Shown here piece by piece: positions 7,426 to 15,405 of a DNA stretch of 24,190 nt; positions within the stretch are counted from its first letter, which is position 1, and every line of letters begins with the position of its first letter. The stretch is from Candidatus Moraniibacteriota bacterium (GTDB lineage: Bacteria > Patescibacteriota > Minisyncoccia > Moranbacterales > GCA-2747515), in the NCBI GenBank assembly GCA_029933995.1, contig JAOZNB010000005.1, positions 1-24,190 of the forward strand. The letters are read 5' to 3'. Under the pieces are notes generated by a model, which did not search any database, was not told where the DNA came from, and worked only from the letters and a program-made list of their open reading frames with translations. A program made the translations under genes and the position numbers.

Positions 7426-8676
7426 ATGGCAAAAATAAAAAAAATAGTTGCACGTGAGATTTTAGATTCACGTGGTAATCCTACGATAGAAGCTGAATTA
7501 TATTTGGAAGATGGTACAAAATCATGGTCACAAGTTCCTTCAGGTGCTTCTACTGGTGAGTTTGAGGCATTGGAGTTGCGAGATGGTGATGAAAAACGTT
7601 ATGGAGGTAAGGGAGTTCTAAAGGCTGTGGAAAATATTAGTGATGAAATTCAAAAAGCTGTTGTTGGTATGGAAGTATCAGATCAACGAGCTCTTGATGA
7701 TAAAATGATTGAATTGGATGGCACAGAGAATAAAGAACGTTTGGGAGCTAATGCTATACTGGCAGTTTCTTTGGCAGCGTGTCGTTCGGCAGCTATTAGT
7801 GCTAAAAAACCATTATATGAACATATCGCAGATTTACATGGTACAGAGTTAGTTGCAATGCCAATTCCAATGTTCAATATTATAAATGGTGGGCAACATG
7901 CTGATAGCGGACTTGCAATCCAAGAATATAAAATTGTACCACAGGGAATTGAAACATTCAAAGAACAATATCGTGCAGGATCAGAAATTTTTCATGCTTT
8001 AAAAAAATACCTTTCTAAAAAAGGCTTAACAACGTCAGTTGGTGATGAGGGTGGATTTGCTCCACGATTAGATAGTAATATGGCACCACTTGAAGCGATA
8101 GAAATATCTGTAAAAAATGCTGGATATAAAATGGGTGATGAAATTGGTATTGCAATTGATGCAGCCGCAAATTCTTTTTATCATGAAAAATGTGGTCACT
8201 ATGCGTTTGAATTAGAAGATAGGGCTTTGTCTGTGGAAGAATTATTTGATGAATATCAAAAATGGGTAGATGATCATTATATTATCAGTATAGAGGATGG
8301 TCTTAGTGAGTATGATTGGGATGGTTGGCATAAGATGTATGAAAAATTTGATGAACAAATTATGCTTATTGGTGATGATTTATTAGTAACTAATGTTGTG
8401 AGATTACAAAGAGCAATTGATGAAAAGTCATGTAATTCTGTTCTGATAAAACCAAATCAGATTGGTACTGTGAGTGAGACACTTGATTGTATAAAATTAG
8501 CACAGGATAATGACATGAAAACGATTGTGTCACATAGAAGTGGTGAAACAATTGATGATTTTATTGCAGATTTATCAGTGGGAGTTGCTTCTGATTTTAT
8601 TAAGACGGGTTCACTGTCTCGCGGAGAGCGACTTTGTAAATACAATAGATTATTAACAATTTCAGAAAGTATATAG
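7426..8676 (+). CDS. eno: Enolase
   Basis: Enolase converts 2-phosphoglycerate to phosphoenolpyruvate and needs magnesium. The 416-residue protein is full length. It starts with the classic AREILDSRGNPTIEAELYL and SGASTGEFEALELRD (mobile catalytic loop). It continues with SVGDEGGFAPRL, IAIDAAANSFY (metal Asp), ISIEDGLSEYDWDGW (metal Glu), LIGDDLLVTN (metal Asp), LIKPNQIGTVSET (catalytic Lys) and SHRSGETIDDFIADL. It lies between pgk and a sugar kinase, forming a carbon-metabolism cluster. The kinase begins five bases after its stop, so these two are probably co-transcribed. No pyruvate kinase or phosphoglycerate mutase gene is present here. Confidence 0.97.
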   Translation: MAKIKKIVAREILDSRGNPTIEAELYLEDGTKSWSQVPSGASTGEFEALELRDGDEKRYGGKGVLKAVENISDEIQKAVVGMEVSDQRALDDKMIELDGTENKERLGANAILAVSLAACRSAAISAKKPLYEHIADLHGTELVAMPIPMFNIINGGQHADSGLAIQEYKIVPQGIETFKEQYRAGSEIFHALKKYLSKKGLTTSVGDEGGFAPRLDSNMAPLEAIEISVKNAGYKMGDEIGIAIDAAANSFYHEKCGHYAFELEDRALSVEELFDEYQKWVDDHYIISIEDGLSEYDWDGWHKMYEKFDEQIMLIGDDLLVTNVVRLQRAIDEKSCNSVLIKPNQIGTVSETLDCIKLAQDNDMKTIVSHRSGETIDDFIADLSVGVASDFIKTGSLSRGERLCKYNRLLTISESI

Positions 8677-8680
8677 CATT

Positions 8681-9733
8681 ATGAGTGAATCAAAACAAAA
8701 AGTTATTTGTATAGGGAGCACTGGAAAAGATATTTTTTTACCAGTGTCTTTAGGTACTGTAATTGATTCTGATGAAAAATCAAATTTAGAAAAAAAATTC
8801 TGTTTTGATTATGGAGGAAAAGTGCATGTGGAAGATCGCTTTACTACACTCGGCGGGTGTGCATGTAATATTTCTGTTGGATTAGCTCGTTTAGATATTG
8901 ATGTAAGTGCTTTGGGAAATGTGGGTGACGATTCGGATAGTAAATGGATTACAACAACTCTTGCAGATGAGGGAGTTGATGTAAAAAAAGTGCAGAGCAT
9001 AGATACTAAAAATACAGATTTATCTGTGATTATAGTGGATACAAATACTGGAGAGCGTACTATTTTTGTCAACCGTGATGTGGGAGAAAAATTGAAAATT
9101 AGTTCTACAGATATTAATGGGTTTGATTGGTGTTTTGTAGGTTCATTATATGGAGATTCTATAAATGATAATATGAAAGTGATTCACGAAGCTCTATCAA
9201 AAAAGAATATTAAATTAGCATATAATCCAGGTGGTAAAAATATTGCACAAGATGAAGGCGTTGTATTAGATCTCTTGCACCATGCAAATATCGTTTTTGT
9301 AAATAAATCTGAAGCACGTAAAATTGTAGCAAAGTTTGATTTGTCGTATAATAAAGATGACTTAGTAGATGAGGAATATTTACTTACAATTATTAGAGAA
9401 CATATGCAAGTAGACGATGGCATAGTAATTTTGACAGATGGTCGCAGAGGTGCGTGGGTATATAGTGATGAAAGTGTATATCATACCGAAGTTATAGATA
9501 AACTGGTGCATGACGCAACAGGTGCGGGAGATGCATTTGCAAGTGGGGTATTTGCTGGAGTATTACATGATTTACCGATTGAGCAATGTATTGGATGGGG
9601 TAGTGTGAATAGTGATGCGGTAATTGATTATTACGGAGCACAAAAAGGATTAAAAAATATAACAGAAATAAAAGAAAAAATTAATTTATTTGAAGTAGAA
9701 AATAAAAAAATACATAATGAGCCTGTTCAATAA
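8681..9733 (+). CDS. PfkB-family (ribokinase-like) sugar kinase
   Basis: PfkB-family kinases phosphorylate sugars or nucleosides using ATP. The protein (350 residues) shows the N-terminal substrate-binding glycines (TTLGGCACNISVGLARL, near residue 55-70), NVGDDSDSKWI, the VFVNKSEA block, ILTDGRRGAWVY and the catalytic ATGAGDAFASGVFAGV near residue 279, with the GAGD Asp in place. The substrate cannot be read from sequence. Fructose 6-phosphate, ribose and adenosine are all handled by this family, and its position beside pgk and eno makes a glycolytic role attractive but unproven. It starts five bases after eno. Its last 17 bases overlap the start of the next gene, which implies translational coupling to the FtsA/PilM-like protein. 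Confidence 0.85.
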   Translation: MSESKQKVICIGSTGKDIFLPVSLGTVIDSDEKSNLEKKFCFDYGGKVHVEDRFTTLGGCACNISVGLARLDIDVSALGNVGDDSDSKWITTTLADEGVDVKKVQSIDTKNTDLSVIIVDTNTGERTIFVNRDVGEKLKISSTDINGFDWCFVGSLYGDSINDNMKVIHEALSKKNIKLAYNPGGKNIAQDEGVVLDLLHHANIVFVNKSEARKIVAKFDLSYNKDDLVDEEYLLTIIREHMQVDDGIVILTDGRRGAWVYSDESVYHTEVIDKLVHDATGAGDAFASGVFAGVLHDLPIEQCIGWGSVNSDAVIDYYGAQKGLKNITEIKEKINLFEVENKKIHNEPVQ

Positions 9734-10979
9734 ATTTAAAAAAGGACATGCAGATAAAGAATATTATCTAGCACTGGATATTGGTACAGAGATGGTTAAA
9801 TCTCTGGTATTTAAGTTGGATAAAGAGGATAAAAAAGGTGTTATAGTAGGTGTTGGGAGAGAAAGGCAAAAGCGTGGTAATATGCAAAGTGGTGCAATTT
9901 CTGATATTAGTGGTGTTATTGAAGTATGTAATATTGCAATTGGTAAGGCAAAAAAAATGGCTGAAATTGAGGAAATTTCACATGCTGTCATGGGTGTTGC
10001 TGGTGAATTAGTAAAGGGTACAACAACTACAGTTCATTATGAGCGGGCAAATCCAGGAGATAGAATTAATTTACAAGAATTGAAAGAAATCATTCAGCGT
10101 GTGCAATGGAAAGCTTTGGAGAGAATTAAGGAGCAAATGGAGTGGGAGTTGGGACGTAGTGTTGATGTGAAATTGATTAATGCTGCAATTGTTGATGTTC
10201 GAATTGATGGTTATAGAGTTGCAAATCCATTGAATTTTCAAGGCAGGAGTTTATCAATTAGTGTGTTTAATGCATATGCTCCACTTATGCACCTTGGTGC
10301 AGTAGATATGATTGCAGAAGAATTACATTTAGATCTTATACGTGTTGCAGCAGAACCTTACGCTGTTTCTGCATCAGTTGGATATGAAGATATATTAGAT
10401 TTTAGTGGTATTTTTATTGATATTGGTGGAGGAACAACTGATATTGCAGTAGTACGTAATGGTGGATTAGAAGGTACAAAAATGTTTGCATTAGGAGGTC
10501 GTGCTTTTACAAAAAGGTTGTCACAATCATTGCGAGTGCCATTTGAAGAAGCGGAGGTATTGAAAATAAAGTATGCTTATGGTAAATTACCGCAAAATGT
10601 GGCAGAACAGTTTTCAAAGGTTTTATTACAGGATAGTAAAGTATGGTTGGGTGGAATTGAGTTATCTTTGATGGAGTTTGCGGAAAAGGATTTATTACCA
10701 TCAAATATTTATCTCTGTGGCGGTGGTAGCGCTTTACCTGAAATTGGTAGCGTGCTTGTGGACGAAGAATGGACAAAAAGTTTACCATTTACAAAAACAC
10801 CACAAGTTCATTTTTTACAACCTAAAGACGTGATAAATATTATTGATCAAACAGGTGAATTAGATAATCCACAAGATATTACGCCCATGGCATTAGCAAA
10901 TCTTGTTGTGGATATGTCTACAAAAGAAAAGGCAATATCTCAAATATTACATCGAGCAATGCGAGATGTACAAAAATAA
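9717..10979 (+). CDS. FtsA/PilM-family actin-like ATPase
   Basis: This 420-residue protein has the actin/Hsp70 fold signatures used by FtsA (divisome anchor) and PilM (type IV pilus cytoplasmic ring): phosphate-1 LALDIGTEMVKSLVF near residue 18, an SHS2-like inserted domain (about 85-200), phosphate-2 FIDIGGGTTDIAVV near 232 and the adenosine motif YLCGGGSALPEIG near 331. It has no membrane segment and acts in the cytoplasm. The length suits FtsA. However, ftsZ is not adjacent and I do not see a clear C-terminal amphipathic membrane-targeting helix, so I leave the symbol blank. The gene overlaps the PfkB kinase by 17 bases and is followed 18 bases later by a membrane-anchored baseplate-J-like protein. 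That neighbour may be its membrane partner, in the way PilM pairs with PilN. Confidence 0.82.
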   Translation: MSLFNKFKKGHADKEYYLALDIGTEMVKSLVFKLDKEDKKGVIVGVGRERQKRGNMQSGAISDISGVIEVCNIAIGKAKKMAEIEEISHAVMGVAGELVKGTTTTVHYERANPGDRINLQELKEIIQRVQWKALERIKEQMEWELGRSVDVKLINAAIVDVRIDGYRVANPLNFQGRSLSISVFNAYAPLMHLGAVDMIAEELHLDLIRVAAEPYAVSASVGYEDILDFSGIFIDIGGGTTDIAVVRNGGLEGTKMFALGGRAFTKRLSQSLRVPFEEAEVLKIKYAYGKLPQNVAEQFSKVLLQDSKVWLGGIELSLMEFAEKDLLPSNIYLCGGGSALPEIGSVLVDEEWTKSLPFTKTPQVHFLQPKDVINIIDQTGELDNPQDITPMALANLVVDMSTKEKAISQILHRAMRDVQK

Positions 10980-10982
10980 CAT

Positions 10983-10991
10983 TGTTATATT
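10983..10991 (+). promoter_or_regulatory. Extended -10 promoter, leaderless geometry
   Basis: TGT followed by TATATT (10986-10991) ends six bases before the ATG at 10998. It lies in the 18-base gap between the FtsA/PilM-like gene and the baseplate-J-like gene, so the second gene could have its own leaderless transcript. Confidence 0.5.
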
Positions 10992-10997
10992 ATATAT

Positions 10998-12974
10998 ATG
11001 GTAAATCAACAAAAAATTTATATTGACATTGATGAAGAAATTACAACAGTCATTGATCAATTACATCAAATTCAAAGCAATAATGTTGCTTTGGTTGTTC
11101 CTCAACACGCATTACTTTTGCAAAGTGTTGTAAATTTGAAATTACTTTCCAGAGAAGCTAAAAAATATAATAAAAATATTGTTATTATGACACAGGATGA
11201 GGATGGTATAGCTTTTGCCACACGAGCTGGTATAGTTACTCAACCTTTTGTAGCAGATACTCATAATAATGTAGTAAAACCACAAGTTGTAAATACTGAA
11301 TATCCGACTGAAAAAAAGAAAACCTCCAGCACGCCTAGTAGTTCTAGTATTCAGAGACAGACGATTGCACAGCCACGTCAATTTGTGAGTGAAATAGGTT
11401 CACAATCTTTTGATAAAGGAGTGTCTGGACAAAAACATGCAGTAGCAGGTATTTCAGCTAGACAGGTAACTTCAGCAAATCAACAAGGTAGTGTTGAGCA
11501 GGTAAATGATTATGTGGACGAGAGGTCCGCACATAATAATCAAATGAGTAATATTTCTCAAAAGAAACAATCTGTAAATATGCACCCAAAGCCAAATCAT
11601 CAGCCTAATTCTGTTATAGCACAACAAACAAAGACCGTGCAAAGAAAAGAGGATTTTGGTGAATATGAACAAACTTTGAGTGATGCTAGACTGGCTAAAT
11701 CTAACGAACATGCCAACAACACTAATCAGATAGCTAATAATTATAGTACTAAAAATATCAAAGTTGATATAAAAAAAGATAAAAAACAATCAAAAAACAT
11801 GACAATGTCAAAGTCAATGGGTTCTGCTATGAAAGGGTTTGTGTTAGTAGGTATTATTCTGGTTATAATTATAATATTAATTATTGGTTTACCAAAAACC
11901 ATAATTAATATCGAACCAAAACGAATAGATATTGATGAAAGTATGGAGATGACTGCTAAAACTGATCAAGATACTTATGATGGAGAGAGACGAATTATAC
12001 CAGCAAGAGCAATTGAAAGAGACATTACATTTACGAAAACATTTGATGCTACTGGCTCTGGTGATGTAAATGCTCAAAATGCACAGGGTACGATTAGAAT
12101 ATTCAATGAATACAGTACAAAATCACAACCACTTGTTGCAACAACAAGGTTTTTGTCGGAAGATGGTGTTCTGTTTAGATTAGTAAATGCTACTACTGTT
12201 CCAGGCATGAATGGTGATGAGCCTGGAAGTGTAGAAGCTTTGGTTATTGCTGATGAATCAGGTATTGTTGGAAATATAGAACCATCACGATTTTCTATTC
12301 CAGGTTTTGATGGAAATCCTAAAGAGGATAAGTTTTATGCGACTAGTGATAAGCCTATGAGTGGTGGTGGAACTGGTGGAACTGGTGTGACTATTGTAAC
12401 AGCAGAAGATATTGCACGTGCTAAAGTTGAGATGACTACTGAGGTAGCTGGATATATTGTAGAACAAACAACAGGTTTGTTACGTCCAGAAAATGAAGTA
12501 TTGACTGAGGAATGTATTAAATATGAGGAAGTTCGTTCAGAGGCTAGTGTGAGTGAGGGGACTATGACGGATCAATTTATGTATGAAATTGTGTCAAATG
12601 TGAAAGCCTTGGTATTTTCTGAGGATGATGTCTTAGGGGTAATGGAGTCAAATTTGGCAGAAGAATATAGTCAATATAGTGAGAATGATGTAGATGTGGA
12701 ATTGAATTATGATGATTTAAAAGTTGATTTTGAAAATGAGACAATAAAAATGAATGCACATGGAGCAGCATATGTTGTAGCTATTATTGATTTAGATTCA
12801 TTTGGTCAAGACATTTTGGGGAAAAAACATGATGATTTATTAGCCATCATGAATGACTCTTATTCAGATGAAATTGAAAAAATTACCATAGAAAGTGTTA
12901 TTCCGGGCTTTCCAGCATTTATTGCAAACCGTATTTCACGATTTGAGTTTATGACAAATTTATTTGTAAAGTAA
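10998..12974 (+). CDS. Membrane-anchored baseplate-J-like protein
   Basis: This 658-residue protein has four parts. Residues about 1-85 are a small alpha/beta domain (IYIDIDEEITTVIDQL, ALVVPQHALLLQSVVNLKLL, IVIMTQDEDGIAFATRAGI). Residues about 85-270 are a Gln/Asn/Ser-rich, probably disordered linker. Residues about 279-298 are one membrane helix (FVLVGIILVIIIILIIGLP). After that comes an outside beta-rich domain in which GTIRIFNEYSTKSQPLVATT, a TTVPG turn and GNIEPSRFSIPGF resemble the baseplate J/gp47 fold, followed by an acidic alpha/beta tail. The cytoplasmic head, single helix and external domain suggest a bitopic envelope protein. Similar proteins are common in Patescibacteria, with no function known to me. 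The upstream ATPase may act on the cytoplasmic head. The fold is inferred from pattern recognition, not from a profile search. Confidence 0.75.
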   Translation: MVNQQKIYIDIDEEITTVIDQLHQIQSNNVALVVPQHALLLQSVVNLKLLSREAKKYNKNIVIMTQDEDGIAFATRAGIVTQPFVADTHNNVVKPQVVNTEYPTEKKKTSSTPSSSSIQRQTIAQPRQFVSEIGSQSFDKGVSGQKHAVAGISARQVTSANQQGSVEQVNDYVDERSAHNNQMSNISQKKQSVNMHPKPNHQPNSVIAQQTKTVQRKEDFGEYEQTLSDARLAKSNEHANNTNQIANNYSTKNIKVDIKKDKKQSKNMTMSKSMGSAMKGFVLVGIILVIIIILIIGLPKTIINIEPKRIDIDESMEMTAKTDQDTYDGERRIIPARAIERDITFTKTFDATGSGDVNAQNAQGTIRIFNEYSTKSQPLVATTRFLSEDGVLFRLVNATTVPGMNGDEPGSVEALVIADESGIVGNIEPSRFSIPGFDGNPKEDKFYATSDKPMSGGGTGGTGVTIVTAEDIARAKVEMTTEVAGYIVEQTTGLLRPENEVLTEECIKYEEVRSEASVSEGTMTDQFMYEIVSNVKALVFSEDDVLGVMESNLAEEYSQYSENDVDVELNYDDLKVDFENETIKMNAHGAAYVVAIIDLDSFGQDILGKKHDDLLAIMNDSYSDEIEKITIESVIPGFPAFIANRISRFEFMTNLFVK

Positions 12975-13058
12975 TTTCAGTTAGAGATTGATAAATTAAA
13001 TTTTAGATATTTTCGGAGTAGTCAATAGACTTTTTGAGAGTATTAAATTTAGTAGGGG

Positions 13059-13086
13059 TTGACAAGTTTTGAATATTTGGTAGTAT
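13059..13086 (+). promoter_or_regulatory. Promoter upstream of the infA leader
   Basis: A perfect TTGACA (13059-13064), a 16-base spacer ending in TGG and TAGTAT (13081-13086) form the best -35/-10 pair in the window. Transcription would begin near 13093, giving a leader of about 145 bases before infA. Between the previous stop (12974) and this site I see only a weak AGTC/GACT hairpin with a T5 tail near 13020-13035, a possible terminator. Confidence 0.6.
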
Positions 13087-13140
13087 ATATATTACACGTT
13101 CAGAAAAATTGAATAGTATAAGGTATTAGGAGGTTTTCCT

Positions 13141-13209
13141 TTGATAGATGGTCAAAGAACTAGGAATAGAATAGTGTGGATAACACCCTCTTGTTTTTTG
13201 TTGTTATAA
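13141..13209 (+). CDS. Possible 22-codon leader peptide upstream of infA
   Basis: A perfect AGGAGG (13128-13133) lies seven bases before a TTG at 13141. The frame runs 22 codons to TAA at 13207, reading MIDGQRTRNRIVWITPSCFLLL if TTG is read as Met. An ATG at 13148 in another frame gives only eight codons and has a poorer spacing. The peptide has no family I recognise. Its case rests on the Shine-Dalgarno sequence, which is absent from nearly all the real genes here, and on lying between a strong promoter and infA. It could be a translated regulatory leader, or the purine-rich site could serve another role in the leader RNA. Confidence 0.3.
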   Translation: MIDGQRTRNRIVWITPSCFLLL

Positions 13210-13210
13210 T
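13202..13210 (+). promoter_or_regulatory. Second, proximal extended -10 promoter for infA
   Basis: TGT followed by a perfect TATAAT (13205-13210) would start transcription near 13217, about 20 bases before the infA ATG. It overlaps the stop codon of the possible leader peptide, so infA may have both a long and a short leader. Confidence 0.45.
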
Positions 13211-13237
13211 TTTTTCTGAAATATATTTATATAATTT

Positions 13238-13453
13238 ATGGCAAAAAAAGATACAATTAAATTGGAAGGTGTAGTAGTAGAAACATTACCAAGTACAACA
13301 TTTCGTGTAGAATTAGATAATGGACATGAAGTGTTATCACATATTTCTGGTCGCATGAGAGTACATTATATTCGTTTATTGCCAGGAGATCGTGTATTGG
13401 TTGAAATGAGTCCATATGATTTAACTAAAGGACGTATTACGCAGAGACTGTAG
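13238..13453 (+). CDS. infA: Translation initiation factor IF-1
   Basis: IF-1 binds the A site of the 30S subunit during initiation. The 71-residue protein is the standard length and fits the single OB-fold: KKDTIKLEGVVVETLPSTTF, FRVELDNGHEVLSHISGRMR, IRLLPGDRVLVEMSPYDLTKGRI. It begins the infA-rpmJ-rpsM-rpsK-rpsD-rpoA-rplQ run, the conserved end of the spc/alpha ribosomal region. The usual upstream spc genes (such as secY, adk, map) are not here; a 264-base gap and an envelope gene precede it. Regulation may act through the leader described above. Confidence 0.96.
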   Translation: MAKKDTIKLEGVVVETLPSTTFRVELDNGHEVLSHISGRMRVHYIRLLPGDRVLVEMSPYDLTKGRITQRL

Positions 13454-13510
13454 ATTATAGGATGTTGAGATAAAATTGAAGCAAGTATAAATTTGTTAAA
13501 GATTAGTAAA

Positions 13511-13624
13511 ATGAAAGTTCGTGCATCAGTAAAGAAAATGTGTAAGCAATGTAAAGTGGTTCGTCGTCGAGGCCGTGTTTATATTATCTGTGTTAATCCT
13601 AAACATAAACAGCGACAAGGATAA
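13511..13624 (+). CDS. rpmJ: 50S ribosomal protein L36
   Basis: This 37-residue ribosomal protein is complete: it starts MKVRASVKKMCKQCKVVRRR and ends NPKHKQRQG, the standard ending. Cys11, Cys14, Cys27 and His32 form the zinc-binding set of the C+ type of L36. It lies 57 bases after infA, as expected. The stop codon (TAA at 13622-13624) falls inside the left arm of the foldback structure that fills the space to rpsM, so the arm overlaps the coding end by four bases. Confidence 0.95.
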   Translation: MKVRASVKKMCKQCKVVRRRGRVYIICVNPKHKQRQG

Positions 13625-13744
13625 AACTAATGTAATTGACGTATTTCTGCGTCAATAATGAATAAATTTAATCAGTGCATATACATACGCTTCAATCATT
13701 TATTCATTCTTTCCTTGAACTACATCAATTACATTAGTTTTATA
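13621..13744. repeat. 124-bp nested foldback between rpmJ and rpsM
   Basis: Perfect 19-base inverted repeats (13621-13639 and 13725-13743; ATAAAACTAATGTAATTGA) extend to 23 bases with one mismatch. Inside, an 11-base perfect pair (13657-13667 with 13698-13708, AATGAATAAAT) and a 7-bp hairpin (ATTGACG 13635-13641 with CGTCAAT 13650-13656) add further structure. ACAAGG occurs on both sides (13615-13620 and 13745-13750), as a target duplication would. It has the same design as the foldback before scpA but a different sequence. It could be a non-autonomous mobile element or an RNA structure separating infA-rpmJ from the rest of the operon. There is no T-run typical of a terminator. Confidence 0.65.
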
Positions 13745-13776
13745 ACAAGGGAAAAGATAAATTATAAAGTTTTAAG

Positions 13777-13782
13777 TATAAT
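13777..13782 (+). promoter_or_regulatory. TATAAT promoter for rpsM, leaderless geometry
   Basis: A perfect TATAAT ends six bases before the rpsM ATG at 13789. This would restart transcription of the rpsM-rplQ genes downstream of the foldback. No clear -35 is seen. Confidence 0.5.
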
Positions 13783-13788
13783 AAAGAT

Positions 13789-14178
13789 ATGATTCGTATT
13801 TCAGGTATTAATATTCCAGATGAAAAATGTATTGATGTGTCATTGACATATATTTATGGTGTTGGTTTAACTACGAGTAGAAAAATTCTTAAAGAGTTAA
13901 AGATTGATCCAACAACTAGAACTCGGGACATTGAGCAAAAAGATTCAAATAAATTGAGGGATATTATTGAAAAGGATTATAGTGTTGAGGGAGAATTGCG
14001 ACATGAACGTAAGATGAATGTACGTCGCTTGAAAGAGATTGGTTGTTATAGAGGATCGCGTCATCAGAAAGGCTTGCCTTCACGAGGGCAACGTACAAAG
14101 ACTAATAACAGAACAGTTCGTGGAAATAAGCGTGTGACTATGGGTAGCGGTAGAACAGGAGCAGCATCCAAGACTTAA
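13789..14178 (+). CDS. rpsM: 30S ribosomal protein S13
   Basis: S13 sits in the head of the 30S subunit and contacts the P-site tRNA and the 50S bridge. The 129-residue protein shows RISGINIPDEKCIDVSLTYI, YGVGLTTSRKIL (helix-hairpin-helix), GELRHERKMNVRRLKEIGCY, RGSRHQKGLPSRGQRTKTNN and a basic tail. The start ATG at 13789 gives the family N-terminus. It heads the alpha-operon group rpsM-rpsK-rpsD-rpoA-rplQ and lies right behind the foldback structure. Confidence 0.96.
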   Translation: MIRISGINIPDEKCIDVSLTYIYGVGLTTSRKILKELKIDPTTRTRDIEQKDSNKLRDIIEKDYSVEGELRHERKMNVRRLKEIGCYRGSRHQKGLPSRGQRTKTNNRTVRGNKRVTMGSGRTGAASKT

Positions 14179-14227
14179 AATCATAAAAGCAGTATTATTT
14201 TTATAAAATATTTTTAGACAAAGTATC

Positions 14228-14707
14228 ATGAGTGATGACATTAAGAAAAAAGAAGGTAAGATCGTAGAGAAAAGCACTAAAAAAGTAGCTGGTTTAGTCG
14301 GTAAAAAAGAAGAAAGTACGGCTAACGTTGGTAAAAAGTCCAAAAAAGGTGGTAAAAGACAAATCCGTAAGGCTCAAGCGCATATTCAATCTACATACAA
14401 TAATACTATTGTTACTATTACAGATTTGAATGGTGCTGTATTGGGATGGGCAAGCGCTGGAATACTTGGGTTTAAAGGGGCGAAAAAATCAACACCATAT
14501 GCAGCTTCTCAGATAGTTAATGCTGTAGTTGAAAAAGTTCAAAAAAATAATATTAAAGAATTACAGGTATTTGTTAAAGGTGTCGGTGGTGGGCGTGATG
14601 CTTCAATTCGTGCACTTGCAGCAAAGGGATTTGAAATTAGTTTAATCAAAGATATTACACCGATTGCACACAATGGTTGCAGACGTCGTAAACCACGTCG
14701 TGTATAA
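14228..14707 (+). CDS. rpsK: 30S ribosomal protein S11 with a lysine-rich N-terminal extension
   Basis: S11 forms part of the 30S platform near the mRNA exit. The core from about residue 45 is typical: AHIQSTYNNTIVTITDLNGA, WASAGILGFKGAKKSTPYAA, VFVKGVGGGRDASIRALAAK and the C-terminal DITPIAHNGCRRRKPRRV. The first 44 or so residues (KKKEGKIVEKSTKKVAGLVG and on) are an extra Lys-rich segment, making 159 residues against the usual 125-130. No ATG near the core would give a better start, so I keep ATG 14228. The gap to rpsM is 49 bases, and no Shine-Dalgarno sequence is visible. Confidence 0.95.
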   Translation: MSDDIKKKEGKIVEKSTKKVAGLVGKKEESTANVGKKSKKGGKRQIRKAQAHIQSTYNNTIVTITDLNGAVLGWASAGILGFKGAKKSTPYAASQIVNAVVEKVQKNNIKELQVFVKGVGGGRDASIRALAAKGFEISLIKDITPIAHNGCRRRKPRRV

Positions 14708-14747
14708 TTTTTTTCTTATAATAAATATATTTAACTGAAAAAGGAAT

Positions 14748-15368
14748 ATGGCTCGATATACAGGACCAAAAGCAAGAATTTGTCGTCGATTTGGCGAAAA
14801 CATATATGGCACAGAAAAGTACGATAGAATTTTATCTCGTAAAAATTATGCACCAGGCGTGCATGGTAAAAGTTTTTCACGAAATAAGAGTGAATATGGT
14901 AAGCAATTATTAATGAAACAAAAGGCCAAATATATCTATGGTATTTTGGAGAAGCAATTTCGAAAACACTATGATGATGTAAAAAATCGTCCAGGTGTAA
15001 CAGGTGATTTGTTATTAGCACGATTGGAACAGAGATTGGATAATGTTGTTTATAAACTAGGATTTGCACAGACAAGGCCGCAGGCAAGACAAGTTGTCAA
15101 TCATTCAATGATTCATGTTAATGGTAAAAAAATGTCAATCCCTTCATATGAAGTGAAAGTTGGAGATGAAATTACTATCAATCCTACAAAAAAAGATAAT
15201 GGATATTTTAAAAATCAAGAACAATTCATTGTAAATAAAAAATATGTAGCCAAATGGCTTTTATTGGATAATAAAGCAATGAGTGGAAAAATGGTTGCCC
15301 TACCGAAAAAGGATGATTTTGATGCAAATATAAATGCACAGGCTATCGTTGAATTTTATTCAAAATAA
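14748..15368 (+). CDS. rpsD: 30S ribosomal protein S4
   Basis: S4 is a primary 16S-binding protein that nucleates 30S assembly. The 206-residue protein begins MARYTGPKARICRRFGENIY and has KNYAPGVHG, the S4 domain LLLARLEQRLDNVVYKLGFA, RPQARQVVNHSMIHVNGKKM and a basic C-terminus. It has one N-terminal Cys only, so no zinc knuckle. A TATAAT box (14717-14722) upstream could give a second start of transcription. AAGGA is present, but only two bases from the ATG, too close for a normal ribosome-binding site. Confidence 0.96.
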   Translation: MARYTGPKARICRRFGENIYGTEKYDRILSRKNYAPGVHGKSFSRNKSEYGKQLLMKQKAKYIYGILEKQFRKHYDDVKNRPGVTGDLLLARLEQRLDNVVYKLGFAQTRPQARQVVNHSMIHVNGKKMSIPSYEVKVGDEITINPTKKDNGYFKNQEQFIVNKKYVAKWLLLDNKAMSGKMVALPKKDDFDANINAQAIVEFYSK

Positions 15369-15405
15369 TTTGTTTTATATCTTTATAATTTATTAAATAA
15401 AAAAT

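Noticed and set aside
13128..13195. A preQ1-type riboswitch in the infA leader (AGGAGG with ACACCCTCT)
   Set aside because: The candidate stem halves are about 55 bases apart, far too long for that class, and infA is not a queuosine gene.
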